64,000 bases of DNA, from contig JALCST010000004.1 in assembly GCA_022653675.1 (NCBI GenBank), positions 97,405 to 161,404 of the forward strand, read 5' to 3'. The position numbers and the translations under genes are program-made. Origin of the DNA: Bacteroidales bacterium. GTDB lineage: Bacteria > Bacteroidota > Bacteroidia > Bacteroidales > UBA932. The notes beneath the pieces are model-generated. The model searched no databases. It had not been told where the DNA came from and saw only the letters and a program-made list of their open reading frames with translations. Below are positions 32,221 through 43,500 of this stretch, one piece after another. Each line of letters opens with the position of its first letter. Positions within the stretch are counted from its first letter, which is position 1.

Positions 32221-34597
32221 CACGGAGTTTGGCATATTTCAAAAGCAGCGTCTTTTTTCCTCCCACGACGAAATCAATGATCGCTTTTGCATTGCTTCCG
32301 TCGCCTTCCATTGCTATTATCGTTCCTTCCCCGAAGCGATCGTGTTCTACTTTCCTGCCTACCGACATCGCCGAAACGGGATCCGGGACAAAGTTGGGAT
32401 TTGCAGGAGGTTTCGGTGAGAAATGCGGTGTTTCCAAGGTATGTGTGAAATGTGCATTTTCTGGTGCACGTCGAACCTGCCCGGAATGCCTTTTCCTGAA
32501 TCCGAAATCCCCGAAACCGTCGTTATCATCTGTAAAATTGTCATATCCGGAAGTCGGCCGTGCCAGTTCGGGACGGTCAAGACATTTAGGATTTATCTCT
32601 TTCAGAAATCTGCTCGGAGGATTGCTCGTGTGCTGCCCCCATTTGAAGCGGGATTGGGAGAAGGAGAGGGTGACATCCTTTTCGGCACGTGTTATGGCGA
32701 CATAGAAAAGCCTGCGCTCCTCTTCGACTTCCGAAGCGGATATGGCCATCGATGAAGGGAAAAGGCTCTCTTCCAGACCAGCCACGTAAACGTATGGAAA
32801 TTCCAGTCCCTTGGAAGCATGTACGGTCATGAGGGTGATCCTGTCCGCATTCTCCTTGTCGTCTTCTTTTTCAACATCCGACAGCAGGGTTATATTTTCC
32901 AGATATTCCCCGATCGTTATTACCTGAGCTCCGCTTCCGGCCCCGCCTTCGGAATAGTCCTCTCCGCTTTCTTTTCGCAATTCGGCTTCGTCTTCGGTAA
33001 ATTCCCTGACTGAATTCAGAAGTTCTTCCACGTTTTCGAACCTCGATATCCCTTCCAGGGTGTTGTCCGATTTCAGTGCCGCGAGGGCGCCGCTTTCGTT
33101 TGCGATGGAAAGCGCCAGGGCATAGGCGTCCGTAGTTTCCGCCAGAGATGCCTTACTTGCGATGAATTTGCAAAAAGCCCCTATTTTGTCGACGGCAGAT
33201 TGCTTGATTCCGAATCCGGCAAGTTTTTCACCAGGCATGCATGCGGCGTCGAAAAGGGAACTGCCGTATTCTTCGGCTGCATTGGAAAGCCTTTCCAAAG
33301 TGGTTGCTCCGATGCCGCGGGCAGGGAAATTGACAACTCTCTTAAATGCCTCGTTGTCTTTCCCGTTCATGACGAGTTTGAAATAAGCGATCATGTCCTT
33401 GACCTCGGCCCGGTCGTAGAAAGAATGTCCGGCATAAATCTTATATGGCATGTTGTCTTTTCTCAAAGCTTCCTCTATGGCTCTGGATTGGGCATTAGTA
33501 CGATAGAGAATTGCGAAATCGCCGTAAGCTGCATTGTCAGAAAATAGCCTTTCGTGAATGGACTTGGAGATCATGAATCCCTCTTCCTGTTCGGTATAGG
33601 CCTTGATGACGGAGATTTTTTCACCCTTGGGTCCTTCGGAGAAGCACTCTTTTTTCAGCCTTGCCGTATTGTGTTCGATAAGGGAATTTGCTGCATCCAC
33701 TATGGTTTGGGTGGAACGGTAGTTCCGTTCGAGCCTGAATTCCTGCAAGTCGGGATAGTCTTTACGGAAGTTCAGTATGTTGCTTATCCTGGCTCCTCTG
33801 AAACCGTAGATGCTTTGGGAGTCGTCCCCGACAACGCATATGTTGCGGTGGACTGCCGAAAGTTTCTTCAATATGAGGTATTGGGCATAATTGGTATCCT
33901 GGTACTCGTCTACCAAGATATACCTGAAGCGGGAGCGTATTTTTTCCAACGCTTCGGGATGATCCCTGAAGAGTATGTTCACATTCAAAAGCAGGTCGTC
34001 GAAGTCCATGGCCCCCGACTCCTTGAGAGTTTTGCAGTAAAGGTTATATAAATCCGTAGTCCTTTCCTTTTTTCGACGCATGTCTTCCTGCGTGAGTTCC
34101 TTGCTAGAAGCGTATGCAGAAGGGGTAATGAGGCTGTTTTTCGCAAGCGATATCCTCGATTGCATTTCGTTTGGCTTGTATGTCTTGTCGTCAAGCTGAA
34201 GTTTGCGTATGCACTCCCTTACTGCACTGCGAGAATCACTTTGGTCGTAAATAGTGAACGTTCTAGGGTATCCGATAAGTTCCGCGTACTCGCGCAAAAA
34301 CCTTACGAAGACTGAGTGGAAGGTTCCCATCCATAATCTTCTCGTCGGTACCTCCCCTATCAGGGCGGCTATCCTTTCCCTCATTTCGTTGGCTGCCTTC
34401 TTTGTGAATGTCAATGCCATGACGGTGGAAGGATCCGCACCGTGAGCCAGGATGTTAGCTATTCTGCATGTCAGTACCTTAGTCTTCCCGCTTCCAGCTC
34501 CCGCTACTATCAGAGCAGGGCCTTCCAGATGTCTTACAGCCTCATTCTGAGCACTGTTCAATCCTTGAAAAATCTTTTCTTCCTCTTTCATCACCAT
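32210..34597 (-). CDS. UvrD/PcrA-type ATP-dependent DNA helicase
   Basis: 795 residues, superfamily 1A helicase with 3' to 5' polarity expected. Visible motifs are Walker A AGAGSGKTKVLTCRIA near residue 33, motif II VDEYQDTNYAQY, VGDDSQSIYGFRGA, ARGIGATTLERL, TVHASKGLEFPYVYVAGLEE (motif V) and RRLFYVAITRAEK (motif VI). A C-terminal tail of about 100 residues (KVEHDRFGEGTIIAMEGDG onward) is the tudor-like domain of the PcrA group. It acts in repair and replication restart. ATG 34597 and ATG 34591 are both possible starts. Confidence 0.94.
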   Translation of the reverse strand: MVMKEEEKIFQGLNSAQNEAVRHLEGPALIVAGAGSGKTKVLTCRIANILAHGADPSTVMALTFTKKAANEMRERIAALIGEVPTRRLWMGTFHSVFVRFLREYAELIGYPRTFTIYDQSDSRSAVRECIRKLQLDDKTYKPNEMQSRISLAKNSLITPSAYASSKELTQEDMRRKKERTTDLYNLYCKTLKESGAMDFDDLLLNVNILFRDHPEALEKIRSRFRYILVDEYQDTNYAQYLILKKLSAVHRNICVVGDDSQSIYGFRGARISNILNFRKDYPDLQEFRLERNYRSTQTIVDAANSLIEHNTARLKKECFSEGPKGEKISVIKAYTEQEEGFMISKSIHERLFSDNAAYGDFAILYRTNAQSRAIEEALRKDNMPYKIYAGHSFYDRAEVKDMIAYFKLVMNGKDNEAFKRVVNFPARGIGATTLERLSNAAEEYGSSLFDAACMPGEKLAGFGIKQSAVDKIGAFCKFIASKASLAETTDAYALALSIANESGALAALKSDNTLEGISRFENVEELLNSVREFTEDEAELRKESGEDYSEGGAGSGAQVITIGEYLENITLLSDVEKEDDKENADRITLMTVHASKGLEFPYVYVAGLEESLFPSSMAISASEVEEERRLFYVAITRAEKDVTLSFSQSRFKWGQHTSNPPSRFLKEINPKCLDRPELARPTSGYDNFTDDNDGFGDFGFRKRHSGQVRRAPENAHFTHTLETPHFSPKPPANPNFVPDPVSAMSVGRKVEHDRFGEGTIIAMEGDGSNAKAIIDFVVGGKKTLLLKYAKLRVIL

Positions 34598-34663
34598 GCA
34601 AAACTACAAAGGAATTCAGCCAAAACAAAGATGTGCATCACCAATATTTGTCGGAATAATGAT

Positions 34664-34671
34664 TAACTTTG
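34664..34671 (+). promoter_or_regulatory. Candidate -7 promoter element of the nqr operon
   Basis: TAACTTTG matches TAnnTTTG and lies 33 bases before the nqrA ATG at 34704. It excludes the longer frame from 34596. Confidence 0.5.
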
Positions 34672-34703
34672 CGCGTCTTTTTGAAACGTTAAAGATTACT
34701 GAA

Positions 34704-36059
34704 ATGTCAGATACCATTCGATTGAAAGCGGGCTTGGACCTTCCTATCAGTGGAATTGCAGACCGCTTGATTTCCCGGACAGTGTTTCCTGATTCAGTCT
34801 CTGTAAAGCCTACCGATTTCAAAGGTGTAGTTCCACGCCTGACCGTGTCAGAAGGTGATGCGGTTTTGGCCGGGAGTCCTGTTTTTTGCGACAAGCTTCG
34901 TCCGGAAATGCTTTTTACATCGCCGGCGAGTGGAACCGTGGAATCGATAGTTAGAGGCGAGAAGAGAAAACTTCTGGAAATCCGCATCAAGTGTGACGGT
35001 AAAGGCGACGCGGTGCGTTTCGATATTCCACCGCTTGCCGATTGCGGTAAAAAGGAGGTCACCGACGCCCTGTTGAAAAGCGGGCTGTGGCCTGCCATAA
35101 TTCAGCGCCCCTACGGAATCGTAGCGGATCCGTCAGATACCCCTAAATCGATATTCATCTCTTCCTTTGACAGCGCCCCTCTTGCAGCCGACTGGAACTT
35201 TACCTTGAAGGATGAATTCCCAAACATCCAGACTGCGATAACCGCTCTAGGTAAACTCACGAAGGGAGGCATACATGTTTGCCTGAGAAGAGGGGAATAT
35301 GCCCAAGCCGGTTTCAACAGGCTCGAAGGAGTGATTCTCCACGAGGTCGAAGGACCGCATCCAGCCGGGAACGTCGGGGTGCAGATCAACCATATAAGTC
35401 CGATGGCGAAGGGAGATAAATTGTGGACGGTGAATATGATGCTGTTGCCTGCGATCGGTAAACTCTTCCAAAAACGGGTTTACGATACTTCCAGGCTGGT
35501 CGCCCTTGCCGGTCCGAAGGTCAATTCCCCTTCATATGTCCGTGCTACCTCGGGGCTTTCCATCAGGGATATTTCCGGATTCTTCGACAGGAGCAGTGGG
35601 GATATCAGGGTAATAAGCGGTAATGTCCTGACGGGTGAGAATGTGGGGTTGGATGGTACCCTTGGTTTTTACGACGATACGGTTTCCGTGATCGAAGAGG
35701 GAAATTACCGCGAACAATTCGGGTGGATAAAACCTTTCAGATTGGAAAAGTACAGTCACAGCCACACTTACCTCTCTTCTCTTTTCAGTAAGAGAAAATA
35801 TGATATGGACAGCAATATGAACGGAGGTGAACGCACCTTCGTCTGCAACGACATTTATTCTAAGGTACTTCCCATGGACATTTATCCGGTCTACCTGTTC
35901 AAGGCCTGCATTGCGGGGGATGTCGACAGGATGGAACAGTTAGGTATCTGCGAGGTCATACCAGAGGATGTGGCCCTTTGCGAATATGTCGATCCTTCCA
36001 AGAATCCTATACAGGAGATAGTCCAGAAAGGTATCGATTTGATGATTAAAGAGATGTAG
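34704..36059 (+). CDS. nqrA: Na+-translocating NADH:quinone reductase subunit A
   Basis: 451 residues from ATG 34704 (MSDTIRLKAGLDLPISG, the normal NqrA head). Further signatures are PRLTVSEGDAVLAGSPVF, IIQRPYGIVADPSDTPKSIF and LHEVEGPHPAGNVGVQIN. NqrA is the cytoplasmic, cofactor-free subunit of the sodium pump that contributes to quinone reduction. It is first in a six-gene operon in the canonical order, with gaps or overlaps of a few bases. Confidence 0.96.
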   Translation: MSDTIRLKAGLDLPISGIADRLISRTVFPDSVSVKPTDFKGVVPRLTVSEGDAVLAGSPVFCDKLRPEMLFTSPASGTVESIVRGEKRKLLEIRIKCDGKGDAVRFDIPPLADCGKKEVTDALLKSGLWPAIIQRPYGIVADPSDTPKSIFISSFDSAPLAADWNFTLKDEFPNIQTAITALGKLTKGGIHVCLRRGEYAQAGFNRLEGVILHEVEGPHPAGNVGVQINHISPMAKGDKLWTVNMMLLPAIGKLFQKRVYDTSRLVALAGPKVNSPSYVRATSGLSIRDISGFFDRSSGDIRVISGNVLTGENVGLDGTLGFYDDTVSVIEEGNYREQFGWIKPFRLEKYSHSHTYLSSLFSKRKYDMDSNMNGGERTFVCNDIYSKVLPMDIYPVYLFKACIAGDVDRMEQLGICEVIPEDVALCEYVDPSKNPIQEIVQKGIDLMIKEM

Positions 36060-36061
36060 CT

Positions 36062-37204
36062 ATGGCAAAGTATAACAGAACACATCGTCTGAGTCCTGCC
36101 TTCGAAAAGGGCGGGAAGTTTTATTGGCTTCACGGTGCGGCCGAAGCTTTCGACACGTTCCTTTATGTGCCCGGGACGGTTTCCAAAAGCGGATGTCACG
36201 TACACGACTGTGTAGATTTGAAGCGTTGGATGATCATCCCGGTTATCGCAGTGCTTCCTGCTGTGCTTTTCGGCATGTGGAACATAGGTTATGAACATTT
36301 TGTCGCCCTCGGGCAGCATGCCGGTTTCTGGCCGATAGTATGGTATGGTTTTCTGAAGATACTCCCGATGTATCTAGTATCCTATATAGTGGGACTTGGC
36401 ATCGAATTCATTTCAAGTCAATTGTCGGGGAAAGAGGTGAACGAGGGATATCTTGTGACCGGGATGCTGATCCCGGCCATAATGCCTGTCAACGTCCCGC
36501 TCTGGATGCTGGCGTTGTCCGTGGCTTTCGCGGACATATTCGGTAAGGAAATTTTCGGCGGAACCGGAATGAACATATGGAATCCGGCTTTGCTGGCCAG
36601 GGCTTTCCTGTTCTTCTCATATCCAAGTCACATGACCGGCGACAAGGCATGGGTCGCAGGCGTCGATGCTGTTTCGGGTGCTACTCCGCTGGCCGTCGCT
36701 TCGGCCGGGGGAATGCATGGACTGGCCGAAAGCGGATACAGCATGGTCGGGATGTTTCTGGGAAATATTCCGGGGTCCATCGCAGAGACTTCCACCGTGG
36801 CAATATTGATAGGGGCTCTGATTCTAATAGCCACAGGGGTCGGAAGCTGGAAGATAATGCTAGGCAGTGTGCTTGGGGCAGTGGCCGTAGGAGGATTGGG
36901 GAACCTGTTGGCTCCGGGAGCTTCTTCCCCGCTGGCAGTACCTTTCTATTATCAGCTCGTAATGGGAGGATTTGCCTTCGGTACAGTATTTATGGCGACA
37001 GATCCGGTGACATCGTGCCAGACGGAAACCGGCAAATGGATTTACGGATTCCTCATAGGTGCACTCTGCGTCACGGTGCGTCTCTTCAACCCGGGGTATC
37101 CCGAAGGTATGATGCTTTCCATACTGTTGATGAATACGTTCGCACCTTTGATCGACCATATGGTGGTCGATGCCAACATACGTAAGAGAATGAGGAGGGT
37201 ATAG
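36062..37204 (+). CDS. nqrB: Na+-translocating NADH:quinone reductase subunit B
   Basis: 380 residues with about ten membrane segments. The covalent-FMN threonine site is visible as DAVSGATPLAVA. The GMNIWNPALLARAFLFFSYP region and the TDPVTSCQTETGKWIYGF segment are typical of NqrB/RnfD. This integral inner-membrane subunit carries FMN and takes part in sodium movement. It starts 2 nt after nqrA. Confidence 0.96.
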   Translation: MAKYNRTHRLSPAFEKGGKFYWLHGAAEAFDTFLYVPGTVSKSGCHVHDCVDLKRWMIIPVIAVLPAVLFGMWNIGYEHFVALGQHAGFWPIVWYGFLKILPMYLVSYIVGLGIEFISSQLSGKEVNEGYLVTGMLIPAIMPVNVPLWMLALSVAFADIFGKEIFGGTGMNIWNPALLARAFLFFSYPSHMTGDKAWVAGVDAVSGATPLAVASAGGMHGLAESGYSMVGMFLGNIPGSIAETSTVAILIGALILIATGVGSWKIMLGSVLGAVAVGGLGNLLAPGASSPLAVPFYYQLVMGGFAFGTVFMATDPVTSCQTETGKWIYGFLIGALCVTVRLFNPGYPEGMMLSILLMNTFAPLIDHMVVDANIRKRMRRV

Positions 37205-37206
37205 TT

Positions 37207-38028
37207 ATGAAAATCAATACTGAAAGCAACCTTTACACATTCGTCTATTCGGTCGTCCTTGTTGTCGTAGTAGCTGCCGTGCTGGCTTTCACCTATTCGG
37301 CCTTGAAACCGAAACAGGATGAAAACGTAGCGCTGGAAAAGATGCAGACCATACTTCACAGCGCAAATCTCGGCATGGATGCGTCCAAGCAGGCTGACAA
37401 GGCCTCTTATATTAAAGGCCTTTATGCCGACCACATAGTATCCGCCTTCGTCCTTAACTCCGACGGTGACACCGTCCCGGGAAAGGATGCCTTCAAGGTC
37501 AATCTCAAGGCGCAATACGATGTCATAAAGAAAATGGAAGCAACCAAGGATTCCGGAGACAGGAAGGTCCTCGAAGCTAAGCTTTTGCTGCCGGTATTCG
37601 TCTGCAATACCTCGGACGCCGGCAATGTCGACATCTATCCGTGCTATGGGGCCGGACTCTGGGGACCTATCTGGGGTTACATAGCGGTAGAACAGGATTG
37701 CAATACGATTTACGGAGCCGTCTTCGACGACGAGAGCGAAACGCCCGGACTCGGTGCGGAAATTGCCACCGACAGGTTCAGCGGCCAATTCAAGGGTAAG
37801 CAGCTCTATAAGGACGGGACCTTTGTTTCGGTCGCCATCGTCAAGGGCGGAGGTCAGGCATCGAATCCTAACGGGGTAGATGCCATAAGCGGCGGCACCA
37901 TTACGAGCCGTTCGCTCGAGACCACTATCCGCCAGTGGCTCTCGGAATACCTGAATTATTTCAATGTCAAGCTCGGTGCATCCGGTGAGGGTGCTTCCCT
38001 TGGAAAGGGAGGAATACAAAATGAATAA
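37207..38028 (+). CDS. nqrC: Na+-translocating NADH:quinone reductase subunit C
   Basis: 273 residues with one N-terminal membrane helix (FVYSVVLVVVVAAVLAFTYS). The periplasmic FMN-binding domain has the covalent flavin threonine in DAISGGTITSRSLE. GAGLWGPIWGYIAV and DESETPGLGAEI are NqrC/RnfG signatures. It starts 2 nt after nqrB and its end overlaps nqrD by 8 nt. Confidence 0.96.
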   Translation: MKINTESNLYTFVYSVVLVVVVAAVLAFTYSALKPKQDENVALEKMQTILHSANLGMDASKQADKASYIKGLYADHIVSAFVLNSDGDTVPGKDAFKVNLKAQYDVIKKMEATKDSGDRKVLEAKLLLPVFVCNTSDAGNVDIYPCYGAGLWGPIWGYIAVEQDCNTIYGAVFDDESETPGLGAEIATDRFSGQFKGKQLYKDGTFVSVAIVKGGGQASNPNGVDAISGGTITSRSLETTIRQWLSEYLNYFNVKLGASGEGASLGKGGIQNE

Positions 38029-38641
38029 GGAGATATTTACAAAGCCTCTATTTAAGGCGAATCCCGTTACGGTGTTGATCCTCGGCATCTGTTCATGCCT
38101 TGCCGTAACCGTACAGATGAAGGGGGCGTTGGTTATGGGCCTTTCCGTTTCCATCGTTACCGCTCTCTCCAGCCTGTTGTTGTCGTTGTTGCGAAAAACC
38201 ATCCCTAACCGCATCAGGATAATAGTGCAGTTGGTCGTCGTTTCGCTCTTCGTAATATTGATTTCACAGTTCCTGAAAGCGTATGCCTATGATGTGAGCA
38301 AACAACTATCGGTCTATCTCGGGTTGATAATAACGAACTGCATCATAATGGGTCGCATAGAAGCTTTCGCATTGACCAACAAGCCATGGCCATCGTTCGT
38401 AGACGGGCTTGCCAACGGGTTGGGATACAGTATGGTCCTTGTAATAATAGCTTTCTTCCGAGAATTGCTCGGCAGCGGAACGCTCTTCGGATACCGTGTT
38501 ATCCCTTCTTCCTGGTATGTAGCTAACGGAGGGTTTTACGAGAACAACGGGCTTATGATCTTGCCTCCAATGGCATTGATACTTCTGGGTTGCATAATCT
38601 GGGTTCAGAGAAGCCGCATGAAGGAGTTGCAGGAAAAATAA
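38021..38641 (+). CDS. nqrD: Na+-translocating NADH:quinone reductase subunit D
   Basis: 206 residues from ATG 38021, chosen because MNKEIFTKPLFKANPVTVLI matches the family head; it overlaps nqrC by 8 nt. Six membrane segments are expected. ITNCIIMGRIEAFAL carries the conserved Cys of the membrane iron centre shared with NqrE, and GLGYSMVLVIIAFFRELLGS is typical. Confidence 0.96.
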   Translation: MNKEIFTKPLFKANPVTVLILGICSCLAVTVQMKGALVMGLSVSIVTALSSLLLSLLRKTIPNRIRIIVQLVVVSLFVILISQFLKAYAYDVSKQLSVYLGLIITNCIIMGRIEAFALTNKPWPSFVDGLANGLGYSMVLVIIAFFRELLGSGTLFGYRVIPSSWYVANGGFYENNGLMILPPMALILLGCIIWVQRSRMKELQEK

Positions 38642-38653
38642 AACAAAGGAACC

Positions 38654-39271
38654 ATGCTTGACTGTTTGAACATATTCGTAAAGTCGATTTTCATCGACAA
38701 CATGATATTTGCATATTTCCTCGGAATGTGCTCTTATCTTGCAGTTTCAAAGAACGTGAAGACGGCCGCCGGACTTGGCGTGGCCGTTACTCTAATACTT
38801 GCGATCACTACGCCGTTGAATTACCTGCTGGACAAGTATCTTTTGCAGCCTGGCGCACTGGCGTGGCTCGGCCCCAAGTTTGCCAATGTCGATCTCAGTT
38901 TCCTGAGTTTCATCGTTTTCATTGCCGTAATAGCTTCACTGGTTCAGATCGTGGAGATGATAGTAGAGAAATATTCGCCTACGCTTTACTCGGCACTCGG
39001 TATTTTCCTGCCCCTGATCGCAGTCAACTGCGCAATTCTGGGAGCGTCCCTTTTCATGCAACAGAGAAGTTATTCCAATGTCGGACAGGTATTCGCATAC
39101 GGACTCGGAAGCGGGATAGGCTGGTTGCTGGCGATAGTCACCCTCGCAGCCATTCGGGAGAAGCTGGCGTATTCGGATGTTCCTAAGCCTCTAAGGGGTA
39201 TAGGAATAACATTCATAATCACGGGACTTATGGCCATTTCGTTTATGACCTTCATGGGTATAAAACTATAG
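38654..39271 (+). CDS. nqrE: Na+-translocating NADH:quinone reductase subunit E
   Basis: 205 residues, six membrane segments. [20 protein letters not shown] and [16 protein letters not shown] hold the two conserved Cys regions that with NqrD ligate the intramembrane iron centre. It lies 12 nt after nqrD and is a homologue of RnfA. Confidence 0.96.
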   Translation: MLDCLNIFVKSIFIDNMIFAYFLGMCSYLAVSKNVKTAAGLGVAVTLILAITTPLNYLLDKYLLQPGALAWLGPKFANVDLSFLSFIVFIAVIASLVQIVEMIVEKYSPTLYSALGIFLPLIAVNCAILGASLFMQQRSYSNVGQVFAYGLGSGIGWLLAIVTLAAIREKLAYSDVPKPLRGIGITFIITGLMAISFMTFMGIKL

Positions 39272-39283
39272 GAGGAGAGAGTG

Positions 39284-40525
39284 ATGAATACATTGACACT
39301 GATTACGGCAATTGTGGTTTTTCTTACCGTCATCGTGATTCTGGTGGCCGTACTGCTCTTATGCAAGGCGCGCCTGGTGAAGACCGGCAAGGTTACCATC
39401 GATATAAACGGGGGAGAAAAGAAACTGGATGTCGAAAGCGGCGGGACCCTGCTCTCCACATTGGCTTCCCAGAACATCTATCTGCCTTCGGCTTGTGGCG
39501 GAAAGGCTACCTGCGGAATGTGCAAATGTCAGGTTCTCTGCGGAGCGGGCAGTATACTTCCCTCCGAGACCGGTTTCTTCTCGCGCAAGCAACAGAAGGA
39601 AAACTGGCGCCTCGGATGCCAGGTCAAGGTAAAGGACAACATATCGATGCTGATTCCCGAAAGCATACTGGGCGTCAGGAAACTCGAATGCGAAGTGATT
39701 TCCAACCGCAACGTAGCCACATTCATAAAGGAGTTCGTAGTAAAGCTTCCCGAAGGTGAGAACCTCAATTTCAGAAGCGGCGGATACATCCAGATCGACA
39801 TCCCGAAGTGCGACATAGACTACAAGGACATACAGGTAGACGAAAAATACAGGGGCGACTGGGAGAAAATGCACGCCTTCGATCTCAGGATGCATAACCC
39901 GGAACCTACTTTCAGGGCATATTCCATGGCCAATGCACCTATGGAGGGCAATATCGTTATGCTTAACGTGAGGATTGCGACGCCGCCGGTCGATCGTGCG
40001 ACTCACTCTTTCATGAAGGTGAATCCCGGAGTCAGCTCCTCATACATATTTTCCCGCAAACCCGGAGACAAGGTGACCCTTTCGGGCCCTTACGGTGAAT
40101 TCTTCCTAAAGGATAACAGCGACAGCGAAATAATCTTTATAGGAGGTGGTGCGGGAATGGCACCTCTGCGTTCGCATATATTCTACCTGTTCAAGCAATT
40201 GCATACTAAGCGCAAGGTAAGTTACTGGTACGGTGCCCGTTCGCTCCGAGAAGCGTTTTACCTCGAAGATTTCCACGGCATCGAAAAGGAGTACCCGAAT
40301 TTCACTTTCCATCTCGCCCTTTCGGACGCGCTGCCGGAGGATAATTGGACAGGCCCGACCGGGTTCATACATAAGGTTCTTTACGATAATTATCTAAAGG
40401 ATCATCCGTTCCCGGAAGATGTCGAATATTATCTTTGCGGTCCTCCTATGATGACTTCATCTGCTGTCAAGATGCTCGATTCCCTAGGTGTTCCCGAAGA
40501 GAATATCCTTTACGACAATTTCTGA
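39284..40525 (+). CDS. nqrF: Na+-translocating NADH:quinone reductase subunit F
   Basis: 413 residues. An N-terminal membrane anchor (LITAIVVFLTVIVILVAVLL) is followed by a [2Fe-2S] domain with Cys in LPSACGGKATCGMCKCQV, then FAD binding (FRAYSMANAP) and NADH binding (IIFIGGGAGMAPLRSHIFYL). This is the electron entry subunit that oxidises NADH. A strong GGAGGAGA ribosome site (39271-39278) precedes; an adjacent GTG at 39281 is in frame but ATG 39284 is better placed. It ends the operon. Confidence 0.96.
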   Translation: MNTLTLITAIVVFLTVIVILVAVLLLCKARLVKTGKVTIDINGGEKKLDVESGGTLLSTLASQNIYLPSACGGKATCGMCKCQVLCGAGSILPSETGFFSRKQQKENWRLGCQVKVKDNISMLIPESILGVRKLECEVISNRNVATFIKEFVVKLPEGENLNFRSGGYIQIDIPKCDIDYKDIQVDEKYRGDWEKMHAFDLRMHNPEPTFRAYSMANAPMEGNIVMLNVRIATPPVDRATHSFMKVNPGVSSSYIFSRKPGDKVTLSGPYGEFFLKDNSDSEIIFIGGGAGMAPLRSHIFYLFKQLHTKRKVSYWYGARSLREAFYLEDFHGIEKEYPNFTFHLALSDALPEDNWTGPTGFIHKVLYDNYLKDHPFPEDVEYYLCGPPMMTSSAVKMLDSLGVPEENILYDNF

Positions 40526-40545
40526 CGGGTCATTATTATTCCGAA

Positions 40546-43500
40546 TTATGCGAATTCGTTCTCTGAGAGGGCGTCTCCGGTGATGGACAAACGCTTGAAA
40601 TAATCGGGGACCTGTTTCCCCGTCAGGGCGTCTACGTACATCTTTGCTATGTATTGGCTGAGCATGAACCCGTGTCCGCGCATTCCCACCATCAATCCCA
40701 GGGAAGGATCCACAATGTAACGCGGTTCGGTATAATAACCGCACCAGATGGCTTGGAATCCGACTCCGGCTAGTTCAGGAAGCCAGTCGGTAAAGACCTC
40801 GCTTACTATTTGCAGGAAATCCTGGGTGTTGTACTTAAGGTTTTTCCCTACCTGGAGCGCTTCGTTGGCAGGTGAAGCGCAAGCGATGATTTGCCCCGTC
40901 CCGGCCAGCTGCTGGCCGTAAACTGCTGAGAATCCCTTATAGTTCCTGCGGTCTATCAGCATGTCGAGCGAGTCCCCGTCCTTACCCATGAAAGGCAGGC
41001 GTTTGGTGATCATCGCCTGATGTTTTACCGGATAGAGACCTGTTTCTATCCCGAGGCGTTTGGCGAACTTGGCGGCGTTTGCCCCGAGTGCGTTTATGAA
41101 GACGTCGGTACGGTATACCTTATATTTTCCGTTCCCGAGACGTACCGTAACCCTGAATCCTTTGCCTTCGCGGATCACGTCGACGAGTTCCGTATTCTCC
41201 ATGAGGGTACCACCATGTTCAACGGCTATCCTGCGTACTAGGTCGATGGTCTTGCCTGGGGTAGCTTGCCAGCATTCCCTGCTTATCAGGGCGTTTGTAT
41301 ATATGTCAAGCTTATCGTTGAAGTAAGGGGAGATCTCCTTTGTGAAATCCTTCTTTTCTATCATGTAGGCGTCCGACCATGCTATCGACTCCTCGAGAGC
41401 CTTGTAGTTCGCTTCGTCATGTGCGAATGTCACGTAACGGGTCATCTTCAGGTCGATATTGGATTTTTCCTGTAATTCCCGGAAAATCTCGAGGTTGCCT
41501 CTGGCTATCTCGGCAAGTGCCGGGACCGAGAATGCGGGACGTCCGCCTGCAATGCAACGCCAGGAACTTCCGGCTTCCTTATTAAACAGAATTGGGCCGA
41601 ATCCGGCCTCCGACAGGTATCTGAATAGGGAAGAACCTGCCATCCCGCCTCCGGCTACTATCGCTCCGACTTTCTCCGGCACCTCTTCCGTGTACTCCTT
41701 TGAGGTTATGTAAGTCTCTTTTCCCGAACGGTTTATCAGTTCACCGATACCGACCTGGTTGGCCATAGGACCCCGGGGGGTATAGTCCCCGATAACTTCT
41801 ATCCCGTGATTGTGAAGCACTTGCTTTGTCCGTGGCAGACAACGCGTACCCCTGCAATCTCCCATTCCCATGCGGGTTATATGCTTCAGCTCCATTGCGG
41901 TTATGCTCTTCCTGTTTCCGACGGCCTCGAGAACTTTTTCCACCGTCACGTCTTCGCAGTGGCAAAGGTAAAGTTTCGCGTCGTCTATTTTTGCCGGTTT
42001 CAGTTCCAAGGGTGCAGGATAGTCCTTACTGACTATGAATCCCCTGACTTTCAAAAGATCGTCTCCGGAAAGATCCTTGCATTCCACTACGGCTACATTC
42101 GTTTTGTTCGGCTTCAGCATGACCTTGCCGATTACGCCGTTTCCGATCCTGGTCCCGTCGTCGTCCGTCAGGTAGACTTTCGCTCCCTCCCTGACATCGT
42201 ATTCCACAGGAAGGTAAACCTTGTTTTGAGAGAACCTGTATCCGAATATCGCAAGTCCGGGACACTGGCTTATGCACTCCATGCAGCCGATGCACTTGTT
42301 GTAGTCTATGACCGGCGTGACGGAAGTGGAGCTTTTTGTTATCGCACCCTGTTTGCAGGCGAACGAGCACGGGTTGCATGCGAAGCCGTAAAGGCAGTCG
42401 GCGATCACGAAGCCCTTCTCTTTCCTGCGTTCAGGTGAAGGTACCCTCGGGGCATCGAGGACCCTGACCGGTTTTTGCTGTGAATCGATGTATTGTTTGG
42501 AGATATCGAGATATTCGTTGTAATCGATGCGACGCCCTGAATCCTGCAGGATTTCGAGGGCGCATTGGCGGCCGCGCAGAACGGCTGAGGTCCCTTCGCC
42601 GATCCTTACGGAATCCCCGGCGCCGTAGCAATCCCTTCCGAATACCGAGGTCCCCTTGGTGAACAGCTGCTTGTCGGGCAGAAGTCCCGTGCATATGTTG
42701 ATGCAGTCGATGCCTTCGATGAGACGTTCGGTGCCTGCTATAGGCTTGAGATTCTCGCATTCGGCGATTATGGCACCGGTGATGCCGTCCATGTTGGAGT
42801 TGGGAACGGCTTCGAGCAGGACATGTGAAGTCAGGATAGGGATACCGAGCCTGCGGACACGGTTAGCCTGTACCGGGAATCCTCCTTCCCTTGGCATGCC
42901 TTCTATGATGGCCTTGACGTGTGCGCCGGCCTGCATGAGCTGATATGAAGTAAGGTATCCTATGTTTCCAGCACCTACCGTGAGCACATTTTTGCCGAGC
43001 AGCGTGAATTCTCGGTTCATCATTCTCTGTACCACAGCCGCCGTATATACTCCGGGAACATCGTCGTTCTTGAATGCCGGCATGAACGGAACGGCGCCGG
43101 TGGCTACGATAATTTTGTCGGCGTCGACATAGAATATATCCTGCGTCGTCAAATTCTTTACGGCAAGCCGTTTGCCTTCCAGAATGTCCCATACCACGCA
43201 GTTGAGCATGATCCCGTCTTCATTTTCTCCGGCAAGCGTCTTGGCTATGTCGAATCCCCTCATTCCTCCGAAGCGGCGCTTTTTCTCGAAGAAGAAAAAC
43301 TGATGGGTCTGCATCGTAAACTGGCCTCCTATGGTATTATTATTGTCTATCACCAGATTATCCACTCCGTTTTTATTCAGTTCCTCACGGGCGGCAAGTC
43401 CGGAAGGTCCTGCCCCGATTATGGCTACTTCCGTCCTGTATATCCTTTTCCCGTCATGTTCCGCCGGAATTTTTACATCGAGAATTGTTTTCTTTTCTCC

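Noticed and set aside
32142..32705. 187-residue plus-strand frame over the 3' end of the helicase
   Set aside because: Antisense to the conserved C-terminal part of UvrD/PcrA, with no domain. Only its first bases overlap the candidate leader region.
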